Of a DNA stretch of 64,000 nt, positions 15,676-24,722 are shown piece by piece (position 1 is the stretch's first letter; each line of letters begins with the position of its first letter). The notes under the pieces were generated by a model. It was given only the letters and a program-made list of their open reading frames with translations. It was not told where the DNA came from and did not search any database. The translations under genes were made by a program, and so were the position numbers. Origin of the DNA: Bacillota bacterium (GTDB lineage Bacteria; Bacillota; Clostridia; Acetivibrionales; DTU013); the NCBI GenBank assembly GCA_023435925.1, contig JAEZLF010000135.1:1-64000 (forward strand), given 5' to 3'.

Positions 15676-16465
15676 AAGTGTTATAAAACATCTGAAGCTG
15701 GTTTGCTTATATTTTAAGTACAATCTGCAGGCTGCAATGGAATACAGAGTAAGCTTCATTTCGCAAGCGCTGGGGATGATGCTGAACAATGCGTTTTTTG
15801 TTTTCTTCTGGTGGATCTTGTTTGAAAAGGTTTCCTCCATCGGTGGATATACATTCAAAGAGGTGATGGTGATATGGGCTCTGGCATCCTCCACCTATGG
15901 CTTTGTTCATATATTTTTCGGAAATCTGCGGGAATTGCCGGGAATCATTATAAATGGCGAACTGGATACATATCTTCTCCAACCGAAAAATGTCTATATT
16001 AATGTATATTGCTCCAAAATGCGTGTCTCAGCCTGGGGTGATCTGGCCTATGGAATTATTGTGATTGTGCTGGTATATGGCCTTGCGCCGGCAAAGCTTC
16101 TCCTGTTTCTACTGTTTACTATTGCAGGGGGGATGCTGGCCGGATCGGTTTTTGCCATTGCCGATACGCTGACTTTTTACATCGGTAATTCATCAACGAT
16201 ATCAAGGCTTGTGATGGAGTTTCTGATCAACTTCTCCATCTACCCGGAGAGCATATTCCGCCGCGAAATAAAGCTGGTCATGTATTCACTGCTCCCGGCG
16301 GGTTTCATTGTATTTGTGCCGTTCAGACTCCTTTCGGCCTTCAGTTGGTATGGTCTGCTGGGCTTGCTGGCCATTGATGCAGTTTACATTACGCTCTCTT
16401 ATTTGTTTTTCAGGAATGGACTTAAAAAATACGAGTCAGGCAATTTGATAACGACAAAGCAATAA
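15659..16465 (+). CDS. ABC-2 exporter permease (second)
   Basis: Second membrane subunit (COG3694 type), with about six membrane segments and the family feature of an N-terminal amphipathic stretch followed by YRVSFISQALGMMLNN. The ATG at 15659 overlaps the preceding gene by 17 nt; a GTG at 15678, behind GGGGG, would remove the overlap and is an equal candidate. Last gene of the operon. No clear terminator follows on this strand; the hairpin at 16489-16520 serves the tRNAs on the other strand. Confidence 0.85.
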   Translation: MLTGDRSVIKHLKLVCLYFKYNLQAAMEYRVSFISQALGMMLNNAFFVFFWWILFEKVSSIGGYTFKEVMVIWALASSTYGFVHIFFGNLRELPGIIINGELDTYLLQPKNVYINVYCSKMRVSAWGDLAYGIIVIVLVYGLAPAKLLLFLLFTIAGGMLAGSVFAIADTLTFYIGNSSTISRLVMEFLINFSIYPESIFRREIKLVMYSLLPAGFIVFVPFRLLSAFSWYGLLGLLAIDAVYITLSYLFFRNGLKKYESGNLITTKQ

Positions 16466-16483
16466 GCGGCATAAATATAGGGA

Positions 16484-16519
16484 TAAAAAAACCCTTGAAA
16501 CCTAGTGATATCAAGGGTT

Positions 16520-16520
<1 letters not shown>
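16484..16520 (-). terminator. Intrinsic terminator of the tRNA transcript
   Basis: AAACCCTTGA (16489-16498) pairs with TCAAGGGTTT (16511-16520), a 10-bp stem. Read on the minus strand the U-run TTTTTTT follows, directly after the tRNA-Arg CCA end. Confidence 0.85.
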
Positions 16521-16596
<76 letters not shown>

Positions 16597-16649
16597 ATAT
16601 TCAATTCTTTGATCCGGTCCAACATCAAGTACCGGTATCAGGAACTACA

Positions 16650-16723
16650 TGGAGCGGGTGATGGGAATCGGACCCACGCAATCAGCTTGGAAGGCTGATG
16701 TTCTACCATTGAACTACACCCGC
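16650..16723 (-). tRNA. tRNA-Gly (anticodon UCC)
   Basis: The reverse complement folds into a cloverleaf: acceptor GCGGGTG/CACCCGC, D arm GTTC/GAAC, anticodon arm TCAGC-CTTCCAA-GCTGA, T arm GTGGG/CCCAT, discriminator T and an encoded CCA. The anticodon TCC reads GGA/GGG Gly codons. Confidence 0.97.
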
Positions 16724-16749
16724 ACGGTGTCTTGACTTCCGACTTCAAT

Positions 16750-16778
16750 ATTATACAGTCGAGTTTCCTGTTTGTCAA
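16750..16778 (-). promoter_or_regulatory. Consensus sigma-A promoter of the tRNA pair
   Basis: Minus strand: TTGACA (16773-16778), 17-bp spacer, TATAAT (16750-16755). Both boxes are exact consensus, ending 26 bp before tRNA-Gly, as expected for a strong stable-RNA promoter. Confidence 0.9.
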
Positions 16779-16939
16779 TGCCAGAAAAATGGTTTTTCAT
16801 TTTACCAGTCCTGTCCTGTCATATATTCTGCTGAAGGTAAAAAAATTATAAAAAATGTACAAAACGTTATGTATTATTTGCAATAGTTTTTGTGTAATAT
16901 GTAGTTGTTAGTAAAACCTGCACACAGGGAGATAACATC

Positions 16940-17887
16940 ATGAGAAACGATAATTCTTCTGTACAAACCCTGCAGAGCACTGCAATCAAGAGTAATGCCG
17001 GATTGGCAGGCAGACTGATCAGACATAAGACAATACTGCTTCTGCTGATTCCCGGAATCATCTGGTACATTATTTTCAAATACGTACCGCTTTTGTTCAC
17101 TGCAACAGCCTTTACCGATTATGGCCTTAAGGCGGATGTCCACTTTATTGGTTTTGACAATTTCATACAGCTATTTACTTCACCGGGGTTCTGGGGAGCA
17201 CTGCGAAATACGTTGCTGTTAAGCCTGTATAATCTTTTATTTTACTTCCCGCTGCCAATCATTCTGGCTCTTCTGATGAATGAGCTTGCCCATGTGGCGC
17301 TAAAGAGAATTGCACAGTTCATTGTTTATATACCGCATTTTTTTTCCTGGGTTGTTGTTGGTTCTATATTCGTTTTGGTCCTTTCTCCCAGTGAGGGTAT
17401 AGTAAATGCCATCATACAACGTCTCGGCGGAGAAGCGATTTATTTTATGGCTAAGCCGGAATGGTTCAGGGCAATTCTTGTCGGCTCGTATATATGGAGA
17501 GATGTCGGATACGGTACGATCATCTATATCGCAACCATCGCAACCATTGATGTTGAGCTGTACGATGCGGCAACAGTAGATGGTGCGGGGCATTGGGCCA
17601 AACTCATGAGTATCACTCTTCCGTCTCTTAAGAGCACGATTGCTACGGTTCTTCTGCTGACGGTTGCCAGAATACTGAATGTATTTGAACAGGTTCTGGT
17701 TATGTCGGGACCGACGGTTCTTGAAGTGAGCGAGGTTCTGAATACGTATTCCTTTACGGAAGGCCTGCTGAACGGAAATATTGGTTATGCTGTTGCAATC
17801 AGTGTATTTACTGCAGTCGTGAGCACACTGCTGGTAATTGGTTGTAACTCAATAAGTAAAAGATTCCTGGATGAAAGCATTTTATAA
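16940..17887 (+). CDS. Sugar ABC transporter permease, LplB type
   Basis: Inner-membrane subunit of a CUT1-family oligosaccharide importer. The 315-residue protein has an N-terminal segment with PGIIWYIIFKYVPL, about six membrane spans and the EAA loop near residue 205-225 (ELYDAATVDGAGHWAKL) that docks on the ATPase. No ATPase gene is in the cluster, so a shared MsmX-like ATPase is expected, as is normal for this family. It forms an operon with the next permease, the lipoprotein and the binding protein. Confidence 0.9.
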   Translation: MRNDNSSVQTLQSTAIKSNAGLAGRLIRHKTILLLLIPGIIWYIIFKYVPLLFTATAFTDYGLKADVHFIGFDNFIQLFTSPGFWGALRNTLLLSLYNLLFYFPLPIILALLMNELAHVALKRIAQFIVYIPHFFSWVVVGSIFVLVLSPSEGIVNAIIQRLGGEAIYFMAKPEWFRAILVGSYIWRDVGYGTIIYIATIATIDVELYDAATVDGAGHWAKLMSITLPSLKSTIATVLLLTVARILNVFEQVLVMSGPTVLEVSEVLNTYSFTEGLLNGNIGYAVAISVFTAVVSTLLVIGCNSISKRFLDESIL

Positions 17888-17926
17888 TACACACATCAAT
17901 ATTGAACATTCGAGGCGGTGGAGATT

Positions 17927-18775
17927 ATGTATAAAAGCTCAGCAGGCAGAAAAATATTTACATTGATAAATGGCACTATAATAACATTAGTTTGTGTGGC
18001 CATTGTAATCCCTCTTTTAATGATTATTGTTACTTCGCTGTCTCCTGATGATATTGTCGCAGAAAAAGGGTTTGTGCTAATACCCACAAAAATAACGTTT
18101 GTGAATTATAAAGCTATTTTGAACAGTGGTTATATGCCGAGCTTTCGCAATTCGGTATTTGTAACAGTGATAGCAACATTATTCTCCATGGCTATGACAC
18201 TTGTGATGGGTTATGCGCTGTCCACCAAGTCCCTTCCGGGAAGAAACGCCATTATCCGGTTCGTTATTGCGACCATGATGCTGGATGCGGGGATCATACC
18301 ATTTTATATGGTAGTCCGGTATCTGGGAATGATTGACAGCTACCTTGCGCTGATTATACCATCTGCAATTTCTACCTACAATCTGGTTCTGATGAAGAAT
18401 TATATGGGATCTATACCGGATAGTCTGATGGAGTCTGCCAGAATAGACGGATGTACCGAAATGGGAATTTTAATTAAGATCGTCATACCTGTTTCTATAC
18501 CAATTATCGCAGCAGTAACTTTATTCTATACGGTGTCGCATTGGAATACATACTATCAGGTTGTAATGTTCATTAACGACAGCAGCAAATACACGCTTCA
18601 GGTGTTACTGCGGCAGTTGATATTCCAGTCGGAATCGGCGGTATCCTCTGTATCAGCACTGAATAATTTTAAAATGGCTGTCATGATTATGACGATGTTA
18701 CCAGTCTTAATTCTCTACCCATTTATCCAAAAATATTTTATTTCTGGCATTATGCTTGGCTCTATCAAAGGATAG
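17927..18775 (+). CDS. Sugar ABC transporter permease, YtcP/YesQ type
   Basis: Second CUT1 permease of the importer, with about six membrane spans and the EAA loop SLMESARIDGCTEMGILIKI near residue 165-185. The C-terminus ends in the family's typical QKYFISGIMLGSIKG. I chose ATG 17927 behind GGTGGAG rather than the GTG at 17918. Partner of the LplB-type permease 39 bp upstream. Confidence 0.9.
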   Translation: MYKSSAGRKIFTLINGTIITLVCVAIVIPLLMIIVTSLSPDDIVAEKGFVLIPTKITFVNYKAILNSGYMPSFRNSVFVTVIATLFSMAMTLVMGYALSTKSLPGRNAIIRFVIATMMLDAGIIPFYMVVRYLGMIDSYLALIIPSAISTYNLVLMKNYMGSIPDSLMESARIDGCTEMGILIKIVIPVSIPIIAAVTLFYTVSHWNTYYQVVMFINDSSKYTLQVLLRQLIFQSESAVSSVSALNNFKMAVMIMTMLPVLILYPFIQKYFISGIMLGSIKG

Positions 18776-18827
18776 GAATATAATAGAAGAAGCAGTAAAA
18801 TATTTTAAAGAATGGAGAGAAAGAGAA

Positions 18828-19268
18828 ATGAAAATGATTAAAAGTCTTAAGTACCTGGTTATTCTTGTTCTTGCTGTGACCCTTACCTTCGGGTTTGCTG
18901 CCTGTGGCAGGAGTGATTCCGTTAACGGAGAGAATTCGGATGTTGTTGAGGAGAATACAGCTCCACCGGAGCCGGATACCGTTGAGGAAGCATTACCTGA
19001 GGTTGATGCCAGTGCCAGTGTAGATGTGTTGGTTGGAAATTGGGTTGATATCAGTGATTCCACATACTTTGCCAACATCACAAAAGATGGCGAAGTATAC
19101 AAATATGAAGATAATGACGGAAAATATGACGCAACGTTTAAGGACGGCAAACTAATCGTTCCGGTGTCGGATGCGGAGGATGATTTTGCCGAGGTTTATG
19201 TTGATGCTGGGACCGGCCATTTATGTGTACTATATCAGGGTGGCATAGCAGAATTCGAGAAAAAATAG
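18828..19268 (+). CDS. Small predicted lipoprotein, unassigned
   Basis: A 146-residue protein: signal peptide with lipobox FAAC (Cys26), an acidic Pro/Glu/Asp-rich linker (about 30-70), then a compact beta-rich domain (about 72-146; LVGNWVDISDSTYFANI, YKYEDNDGKYDATFKDG). The pattern of short strands resembles small lipocalin-like domains ("VGxW" opening), but I cannot assign a family. I chose the start at 18828 behind GGAGAG. Its place between the permeases and the binding protein suggests an accessory role at the cell surface. Confidence 0.7.
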   Translation: MKMIKSLKYLVILVLAVTLTFGFAACGRSDSVNGENSDVVEENTAPPEPDTVEEALPEVDASASVDVLVGNWVDISDSTYFANITKDGEVYKYEDNDGKYDATFKDGKLIVPVSDAEDDFAEVYVDAGTGHLCVLYQGGIAEFEKK

Positions 19269-19410
19269 GTTTGTGCAGGGAGAAAAGTGGGGAGGTGAAC
19301 GTTTCTTCATAGAATAGCATGTTTTCTCGAGCCTGAAACAATGGGCATGCAATACCCTGTATATTTAGGAAACAGGTTGTACAAATTCTATGAAACATGG
19401 GAGGATGATC

Positions 19411-21114
19411 ATGAAAAAGCTAGTATCGCTCATTCTATGCATTGTTATTGTTCTGACGCTTGCTTTACCTGTCGCAGCTTTAAGAGTTGTTACTGTGAAG
19501 TCAATCAGTCTCGACAAGACCAGTATTTCACTTGATGCAGGTAAAACCCACAACCTCACCGTAACTTTTACCCCTGCTAACACCACGCAAAAACTCCTTA
19601 CATATACAACCAGCGACAAAAATGTTGCTGCCGTGGACAGTAAGGGAAAGATTACAGCTGTGAAAGGCGGAAAAGCAGTTATTACTGTTGCCAGTTCATC
19701 CAATAAAAATGTGAAGGCACAGATCGCTGTTACTGTAATCCAGCAAGCCCCGGTGAAGCTTTCCTTCTGCCTGTCACAGACCGGTTGGGGCGGTGAAGCT
19801 GTTGACCCTGAGCTGATGAAGGAAGTTCAGAAAGTCATTGAACAAAAAACAAATACGGAACTGGAAGTTATTGCACCACCCCAGAGTAGCTACAATGACA
19901 AACTGAACGTATTGCTTGCTTCCGGACAGATACCTGATATCTTTTCAATCAGAAAAGCAATGGATAACGTACAGATCATGGCAGCCAGAGGATACACAAT
20001 GCCTTTGGATACTGCAATCAAGAAGTTCCCTGAGATTACAAGCCAGGTCAGTAAGTTATATATGGATTACATGAAGGTAGATGGAAAACTGATGGCCGTA
20101 CCAATGTATGTGCCGCTGTCCAAGGTTATCTGGATGAGAAAGAGTACTCTTGATCTTTATGGAGTGAATCTTTCTACAACTCCAACCACTGAAGAATTCT
20201 ACAATGAAATGAAGAAGATTGACACCAAAAGGTTTATACCCTTTACATTCCCGAAATTCCTTGATAATCTGCCGTTCTTCTTCAATCCCTTCGGAGCATA
20301 CTTTGGAATCGGTGTAAACAACAGCGGTGATTTCTATGATGGTTTCAATACTCCGCAGGCTAAGGAAGCCCTTGCATATTGTGCAAAGCTTTACAAAGCA
20401 AAGATTTGGGATCAGGAATTTGTAACCAATGAAAATGCCGGAATGAGAGAAAAGCTCTTCACAGGTAAAGCAGTTTCTGCACTGGATTACTATAACAGAT
20501 ACATTTATTATGCATCTGAGAGTTACAGAGTAAACAAACCATCGGCCTTTGTACCTGTATATGAACTGAAGGGACCGAACGGATATTACGGTAACCTGAA
20601 TGAAGCAATCCAGGATGCTCTTGCTGTATCCTCGAAGTCGCAGAACGTGGAAAAAGCACTGGAAGTTATCAAATACTATATATACACTGAAGAAGGTTCT
20701 ATGCTTAGAAATCTCGGTGTTGAAGGCAAGCACTACAACATCGAAGATGGAAAAATCGTTGCAACTGAAAGAGCCACCAATTCAGGGTATAAGTGCAGTG
20801 TAAATGGATTCTTTATGTACTTCCCACAGATCAGTGATTATGGTTTCAAATGGGATGACGTAACCGAAAAATTGCTTCCTGAGCAGGTGAAGTATAACAT
20901 TGAGGCGAATAAGCACCTCGGACCAAAATATATCGTACCGGGTGGGAAATCAGATCTTTATGACAAGAATCAGCCTGCATATAAGAAAAAGACCGAAGAA
21001 ATTTCTGCAAAAATTATCACAGGCGCAATATCCATTGATGCCGGATATGCAGAATATAATGCATTCTGGAAGAGCATCAAGGGTGACGAAATGCTGAAAG
21101 AATTAAACAAATAG
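19411..21114 (+). CDS. Extracellular solute-binding protein with N-terminal Big_2 domain
   Basis: The binding component of the 16.9-kb importer, with an unusual architecture. A signal peptide without lipobox (about 1-25; LALPVAALRVV) is followed by a bacterial Ig-like Big_2 domain (about 27-110; KSISLDKTSISLDAGKT, TTSDKNVAAVDSKGKITAV, GGKAVITV). A large-oligosaccharide-type binding domain (about 115-567) follows. Lacking a lipid anchor, it may be held at the surface by the Big_2 domain. ATG 19411 stands behind GGGAGG. A strong terminator follows, so the regulators downstream are separately transcribed. Confidence 0.88.
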   Translation: MKKLVSLILCIVIVLTLALPVAALRVVTVKSISLDKTSISLDAGKTHNLTVTFTPANTTQKLLTYTTSDKNVAAVDSKGKITAVKGGKAVITVASSSNKNVKAQIAVTVIQQAPVKLSFCLSQTGWGGEAVDPELMKEVQKVIEQKTNTELEVIAPPQSSYNDKLNVLLASGQIPDIFSIRKAMDNVQIMAARGYTMPLDTAIKKFPEITSQVSKLYMDYMKVDGKLMAVPMYVPLSKVIWMRKSTLDLYGVNLSTTPTTEEFYNEMKKIDTKRFIPFTFPKFLDNLPFFFNPFGAYFGIGVNNSGDFYDGFNTPQAKEALAYCAKLYKAKIWDQEFVTNENAGMREKLFTGKAVSALDYYNRYIYYASESYRVNKPSAFVPVYELKGPNGYYGNLNEAIQDALAVSSKSQNVEKALEVIKYYIYTEEGSMLRNLGVEGKHYNIEDGKIVATERATNSGYKCSVNGFFMYFPQISDYGFKWDDVTEKLLPEQVKYNIEANKHLGPKYIVPGGKSDLYDKNQPAYKKKTEEISAKIITGAISIDAGYAEYNAFWKSIKGDEMLKELNK

Positions 21115-21153
21115 TATCAGAGTCTTTCTGCAGGAGCACAATTCAAACTCAAT

Positions 21154-21186
21154 CTCAGGGGCCCGGTGCCCCTGGGATTTTTGTTT
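21154..21186 (+). terminator. Intrinsic terminator after the binding-protein gene
   Basis: CTCAGGGGC (21154-21162), loop, GCCCCTGGG (21168-21176), followed by ATTTTTGTTT. Confidence 0.85.
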
Positions 21187-21277
21187 CGTGCAATATCTTT
21201 CGCAAGCGGGAAAATTGATGTAATATGAGAAGAGAAGATCATTTGTACAATACAAGTTTGTCCGGAGGAGCGCATTC

Positions 21278-23116
21278 ATGCTTGAAAATCTGAAGCTGGG
21301 CAATATCGGTAGAAAGTTTGAAATGGTTACTACCCAAAAGAAAATGATCATCTATTTTTTTATTGCTGTTATTGCAGTATTTCTTATCTTCAATACCATA
21401 TTCTACAGACTCTATTCAGCAAATATTGAGCAGATTATGATCAGGGAAAATAGTGGAAGTGTAGCCAAGGCTTCAGAGTTTTCCGACATTATTTTGCAGA
21501 GCCTGGAGAACACTGCAGTGATTATCCAGGGGAATATGTCCATCCAGCAGGGACTGGTGCAAGAAGAGAAAGGCACTCCCGAATACTATCTTGCAGACGT
21601 GGAAATAGTTAATATACTGCAAAGTATCGCAAATAACTCAGTGGGGAACATTTCATCCATCGATTTATATCTCGATGACAGCAAAAAGCTGATAACAACC
21701 GACTATGGGACAATAAACGGACTTGACGATGAAATCGCAGACTATTATTTGCAGCTGAAGAAAAGCAATGAGAAGTTTATTCTTACCGATGAATACAGAA
21801 AAAAGCTAACTTTTATGTTAAACAGAAACTATGAACAGATTTCATTGATCCGGCCTTATTATGATTTGTATTCTGGTATCAGAATAGGTGTACTGGTTAT
21901 CAACCTTGACAAATTTGTTATGAAAAACATCATTAAGAGAGATTCGGATACCAGCAACATCATTATGGATAAAGACAATCATCATATCATCAGCGTTCTT
22001 AGTGAATCACATCAAGGACTGCTTCAAAAACTGGAAGAGCTTTCGGAAATAGCGGAACAGGATAGCGGAGATATTATTTTCAGCTTAGGCAGGCAACAGC
22101 AGATTCTTGTTTTTTCCACTTCAGAATATGCGGGGTGGAAGTTTATAACAGTCGTTCCCGCCGGTGCATCCATGCAACAGATGAACCAGCTGAGGGATTC
22201 CATATTAATACTCTTCCTGATGATGAACATCATAACGGCTGTGGTTCTGATCGTATTGCTGACAGAAAAGGTGTTCAGAAAGGTAAACAAGCTGATATCA
22301 TCCATGAAAGAGGTGGAGAATGGAAATTTTGACATAGCGATCAAGCATGGGGATAAAGATGAATTTGGTTTTATGTACACCAGCTTTAACAATATGACGG
22401 GGAAAATAAAGTCCCTTTTCGGTGAACTGTACCAGCAGAAGCTACTTCAAAAGGATGCCGAGCTAAAGCTTCTTCAATCGAAGGTTAACCCACATTTCTT
22501 GTATAATATTTTTGACAATATGAACTGGCTGATTCAGCTTGAAAGGTATGAAGAGCTTGAACCTCTTGTGGATGCTGTCTCAAATTACTATAAAAAGAGC
22601 CTCAATGTAGGCCGTGATTTTATTTCCATTGCTGATACAATCGATCAACTGAAAAGCTATGTCGAAATACAAAAAATACGATTTAAAGACCGGTTTACAT
22701 GCACTTTTGATTTTGAGGATGAACTGATGGATATGCAGATATTGAATTTTATGCTGCAACCACTGGTTGAGAATGCAATATGTCATGGTATTGAGCCAAA
22801 ATCTGAAAAATGTCATATTATTGTGAAAGGGTATCAATGCAGGGAAAACGTATGTCTAAGTGTTGAAGATGACGGTATGGGTATCAGATCGGATAAGCTG
22901 AATGAAATTAATTATTACTTTGAAAACGAACAAGCACAGACGGATGACTATTTTGCCTTAACGAATATCAATAAGAGAATCAAACTTTTCTACGGGAAGA
23001 GGTATGGCCTTAAAATATCCAGTGTTCAAGCAGAAGGGACCATTGTCACAGTGACCATTCCATCAACAACACTGGCAAATGCGGGGGTGAAAAATGATCA
23101 AGATGATGATTGCTGA
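21278..23116 (+). CDS. Sensor histidine kinase, YesM family
   Basis: Membrane sensor of a YesM/YesN system controlling sugar uptake. Two membrane segments (about 23-46 and 308-331) enclose an extracellular sensing region. A HAMP linker follows (about 332-385), then the His_kinase domain with the phosphorylated His in NPHFLYNIFDN (about 405), and the ATPase domain with the N box (VENAICHGI) and G box (DDGMGI). The start of the response-regulator gene overlaps its 3' end by 23 nt. Its place after the importer suggests it senses the imported glycan or its binding protein. Confidence 0.92.
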   Translation: MLENLKLGNIGRKFEMVTTQKKMIIYFFIAVIAVFLIFNTIFYRLYSANIEQIMIRENSGSVAKASEFSDIILQSLENTAVIIQGNMSIQQGLVQEEKGTPEYYLADVEIVNILQSIANNSVGNISSIDLYLDDSKKLITTDYGTINGLDDEIADYYLQLKKSNEKFILTDEYRKKLTFMLNRNYEQISLIRPYYDLYSGIRIGVLVINLDKFVMKNIIKRDSDTSNIIMDKDNHHIISVLSESHQGLLQKLEELSEIAEQDSGDIIFSLGRQQQILVFSTSEYAGWKFITVVPAGASMQQMNQLRDSILILFLMMNIITAVVLIVLLTEKVFRKVNKLISSMKEVENGNFDIAIKHGDKDEFGFMYTSFNNMTGKIKSLFGELYQQKLLQKDAELKLLQSKVNPHFLYNIFDNMNWLIQLERYEELEPLVDAVSNYYKKSLNVGRDFISIADTIDQLKSYVEIQKIRFKDRFTCTFDFEDELMDMQILNFMLQPLVENAICHGIEPKSEKCHIIVKGYQCRENVCLSVEDDGMGIRSDKLNEINYYFENEQAQTDDYFALTNINKRIKLFYGKRYGLKISSVQAEGTIVTVTIPSTTLANAGVKNDQDDDC

Positions 23117-24722
23117 TGATGAGCAGATCATACTCGACGGAATAAAAGACAGCATTGATTGGAACAGCTACGGGATAAAAATTACCGGAACCGCGACTAA
23201 CGGTGCAGATGCCCTTGATATGGCTCTAAGCCATTGTGTCGATATTGTGATCACCGACATTAAAATGCCTGGATTGAGCGGATTGGAGCTGATACGGGAA
23301 ATCCATAAAAGAAGACCGGAAATCAGAACGATACTCATTAGCGCATATGAGCAGTTTGACTTTGCTCAAGAAGCCATTTCACTGGGTGCCTTGTCTTATA
23401 TAACAAAGCCTTTGAAAAAGCAGAAAATTGTTGATGAGGTATTAAAAGCCAGGGACAGCATATTGGCACGAAGGCAGGATACGGATCAGAGAAATAGACT
23501 TGAGGAGCAGTATCGAGAGAATTTGCCTATCATCCGTGAGCATTACTTGAATAATCTGATCAATGGAAAAGCCATTCAATTCAATGATTTTAAGAAGCAA
23601 TCGGATGCTTACGGCATTGACATTGGTGATACCGGAATTGGTGTATTTGTGTTTAAAATAGACAGCTTGGGCGACTTTATGGCGGAAGAACCTGAGAAAG
23701 GCACCCAGATCATTCACCTGAAAATAACGCAAATGATTAAGGAGCTTTTGCCCAAATGTTATAAAAAAGTAATATTTCAAAGCCATGATAATGAAGTGGT
23801 GACAATTTACAATACGGTAGAGCCGTTGTCGGACACCATACGGGATATTACTGTCTGTGCGGAAGAAATTAAAAATGTATTAAGGAGGGAAACCGGCATA
23901 TCTGCCAGTGCCGGGGTCGGCAGAACCTATCCGTCACTGAAGGATTCCATGCTGTCGTATCAGGAGGCTCTGAAGGCGCTGAATTATCGGCTGGTATATG
24001 GAAATAACACGGTAATGTATATTGACTATGTGGAGCTGAAGGAGTGGAACCACACCCGACTTTTCAGCAACATGAATGAGGTTCTCACGAATGTCCAGAA
24101 TATATTATGGACAGGTAAAAGCGAGGAGATATTCAAACTGATCGATAAAACCATGTCCGGCATCCTTCACTACAAGGGCATACCGTATCATTATATACAG
24201 CAGGTATACTGCCAGCTGTTGTCCGTTTTGCTCAGAACCATTTATGAGATGAATATCATGCCGGAAGAGCTGTATGGTACATCGGTTCACCTCTATGATG
24301 AACTGCTGAAAAAAGATACCTTTGAAGAAGCCGATCTCTGGTATCGCGATCTTGTAATCAGAGTGTGTGCGGCCGTTAATGAGAAAAAGGCTGTAAGAGT
24401 GAGTAATGTCATCAGCAGTGCAATTGAGTACATTAAAAACAATTGCAGCAGGGATCTTTCGTTAAGTGAGGTGGCTGACAAGGTGAACCTGAATCCTTCT
24501 TACTTTAGCAGGCTCTTTAAGGAGGAAACGGGAACGCAGTTTGTAGAATATGTGAGAAATGCCAAAATGGATCTGGCAAAGGAAATGCTGAAAAACAGCA
24601 ACAAAAAAATATACGAGATATGTGAAGACCTCGGATATTTTAATGTACAATATTTCTCAACGGTTTTCAAAAACACAGTTGGCATGACACCCAATGAGTA
24701 TAAGAAATCAGGGAAGTATTGA
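23094..24722 (+). CDS. Response regulator, YesN/AraC family
   Basis: Partner of the kinase. An N-terminal receiver domain (about 1-120) has acidic MIADDE, the phospho-acceptor Asp in VDIVITDIKMPG (about 55) and KP at about 105. A central region of roughly 280 residues (YesN-type) follows, then a C-terminal AraC DNA-binding domain (about 440-540) with two helix-turn-helix motifs (LSEVADKVNLNPSYFSRLFK; YEICEDLGYFNVQYFSTVFK). The stop overlaps the convergent GH28 gene by 15 nt. It likely activates the importer and nearby glycosidase genes. Confidence 0.93.
   Translation: MIKMMIADDEQIILDGIKDSIDWNSYGIKITGTATNGADALDMALSHCVDIVITDIKMPGLSGLELIREIHKRRPEIRTILISAYEQFDFAQEAISLGALSYITKPLKKQKIVDEVLKARDSILARRQDTDQRNRLEEQYRENLPIIREHYLNNLINGKAIQFNDFKKQSDAYGIDIGDTGIGVFVFKIDSLGDFMAEEPEKGTQIIHLKITQMIKELLPKCYKKVIFQSHDNEVVTIYNTVEPLSDTIRDITVCAEEIKNVLRRETGISASAGVGRTYPSLKDSMLSYQEALKALNYRLVYGNNTVMYIDYVELKEWNHTRLFSNMNEVLTNVQNILWTGKSEEIFKLIDKTMSGILHYKGIPYHYIQQVYCQLLSVLLRTIYEMNIMPEELYGTSVHLYDELLKKDTFEEADLWYRDLVIRVCAAVNEKKAVRVSNVISSAIEYIKNNCSRDLSLSEVADKVNLNPSYFSRLFKEETGTQFVEYVRNAKMDLAKEMLKNSNKKIYEICEDLGYFNVQYFSTVFKNTVGMTPNEYKKSGKY

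Noticed and set aside
20056..20733. 225-codon minus-strand frame
   Set aside because: Antisense shadow of the Big_2 binding-protein gene; low-complexity composition and no ribosome site.
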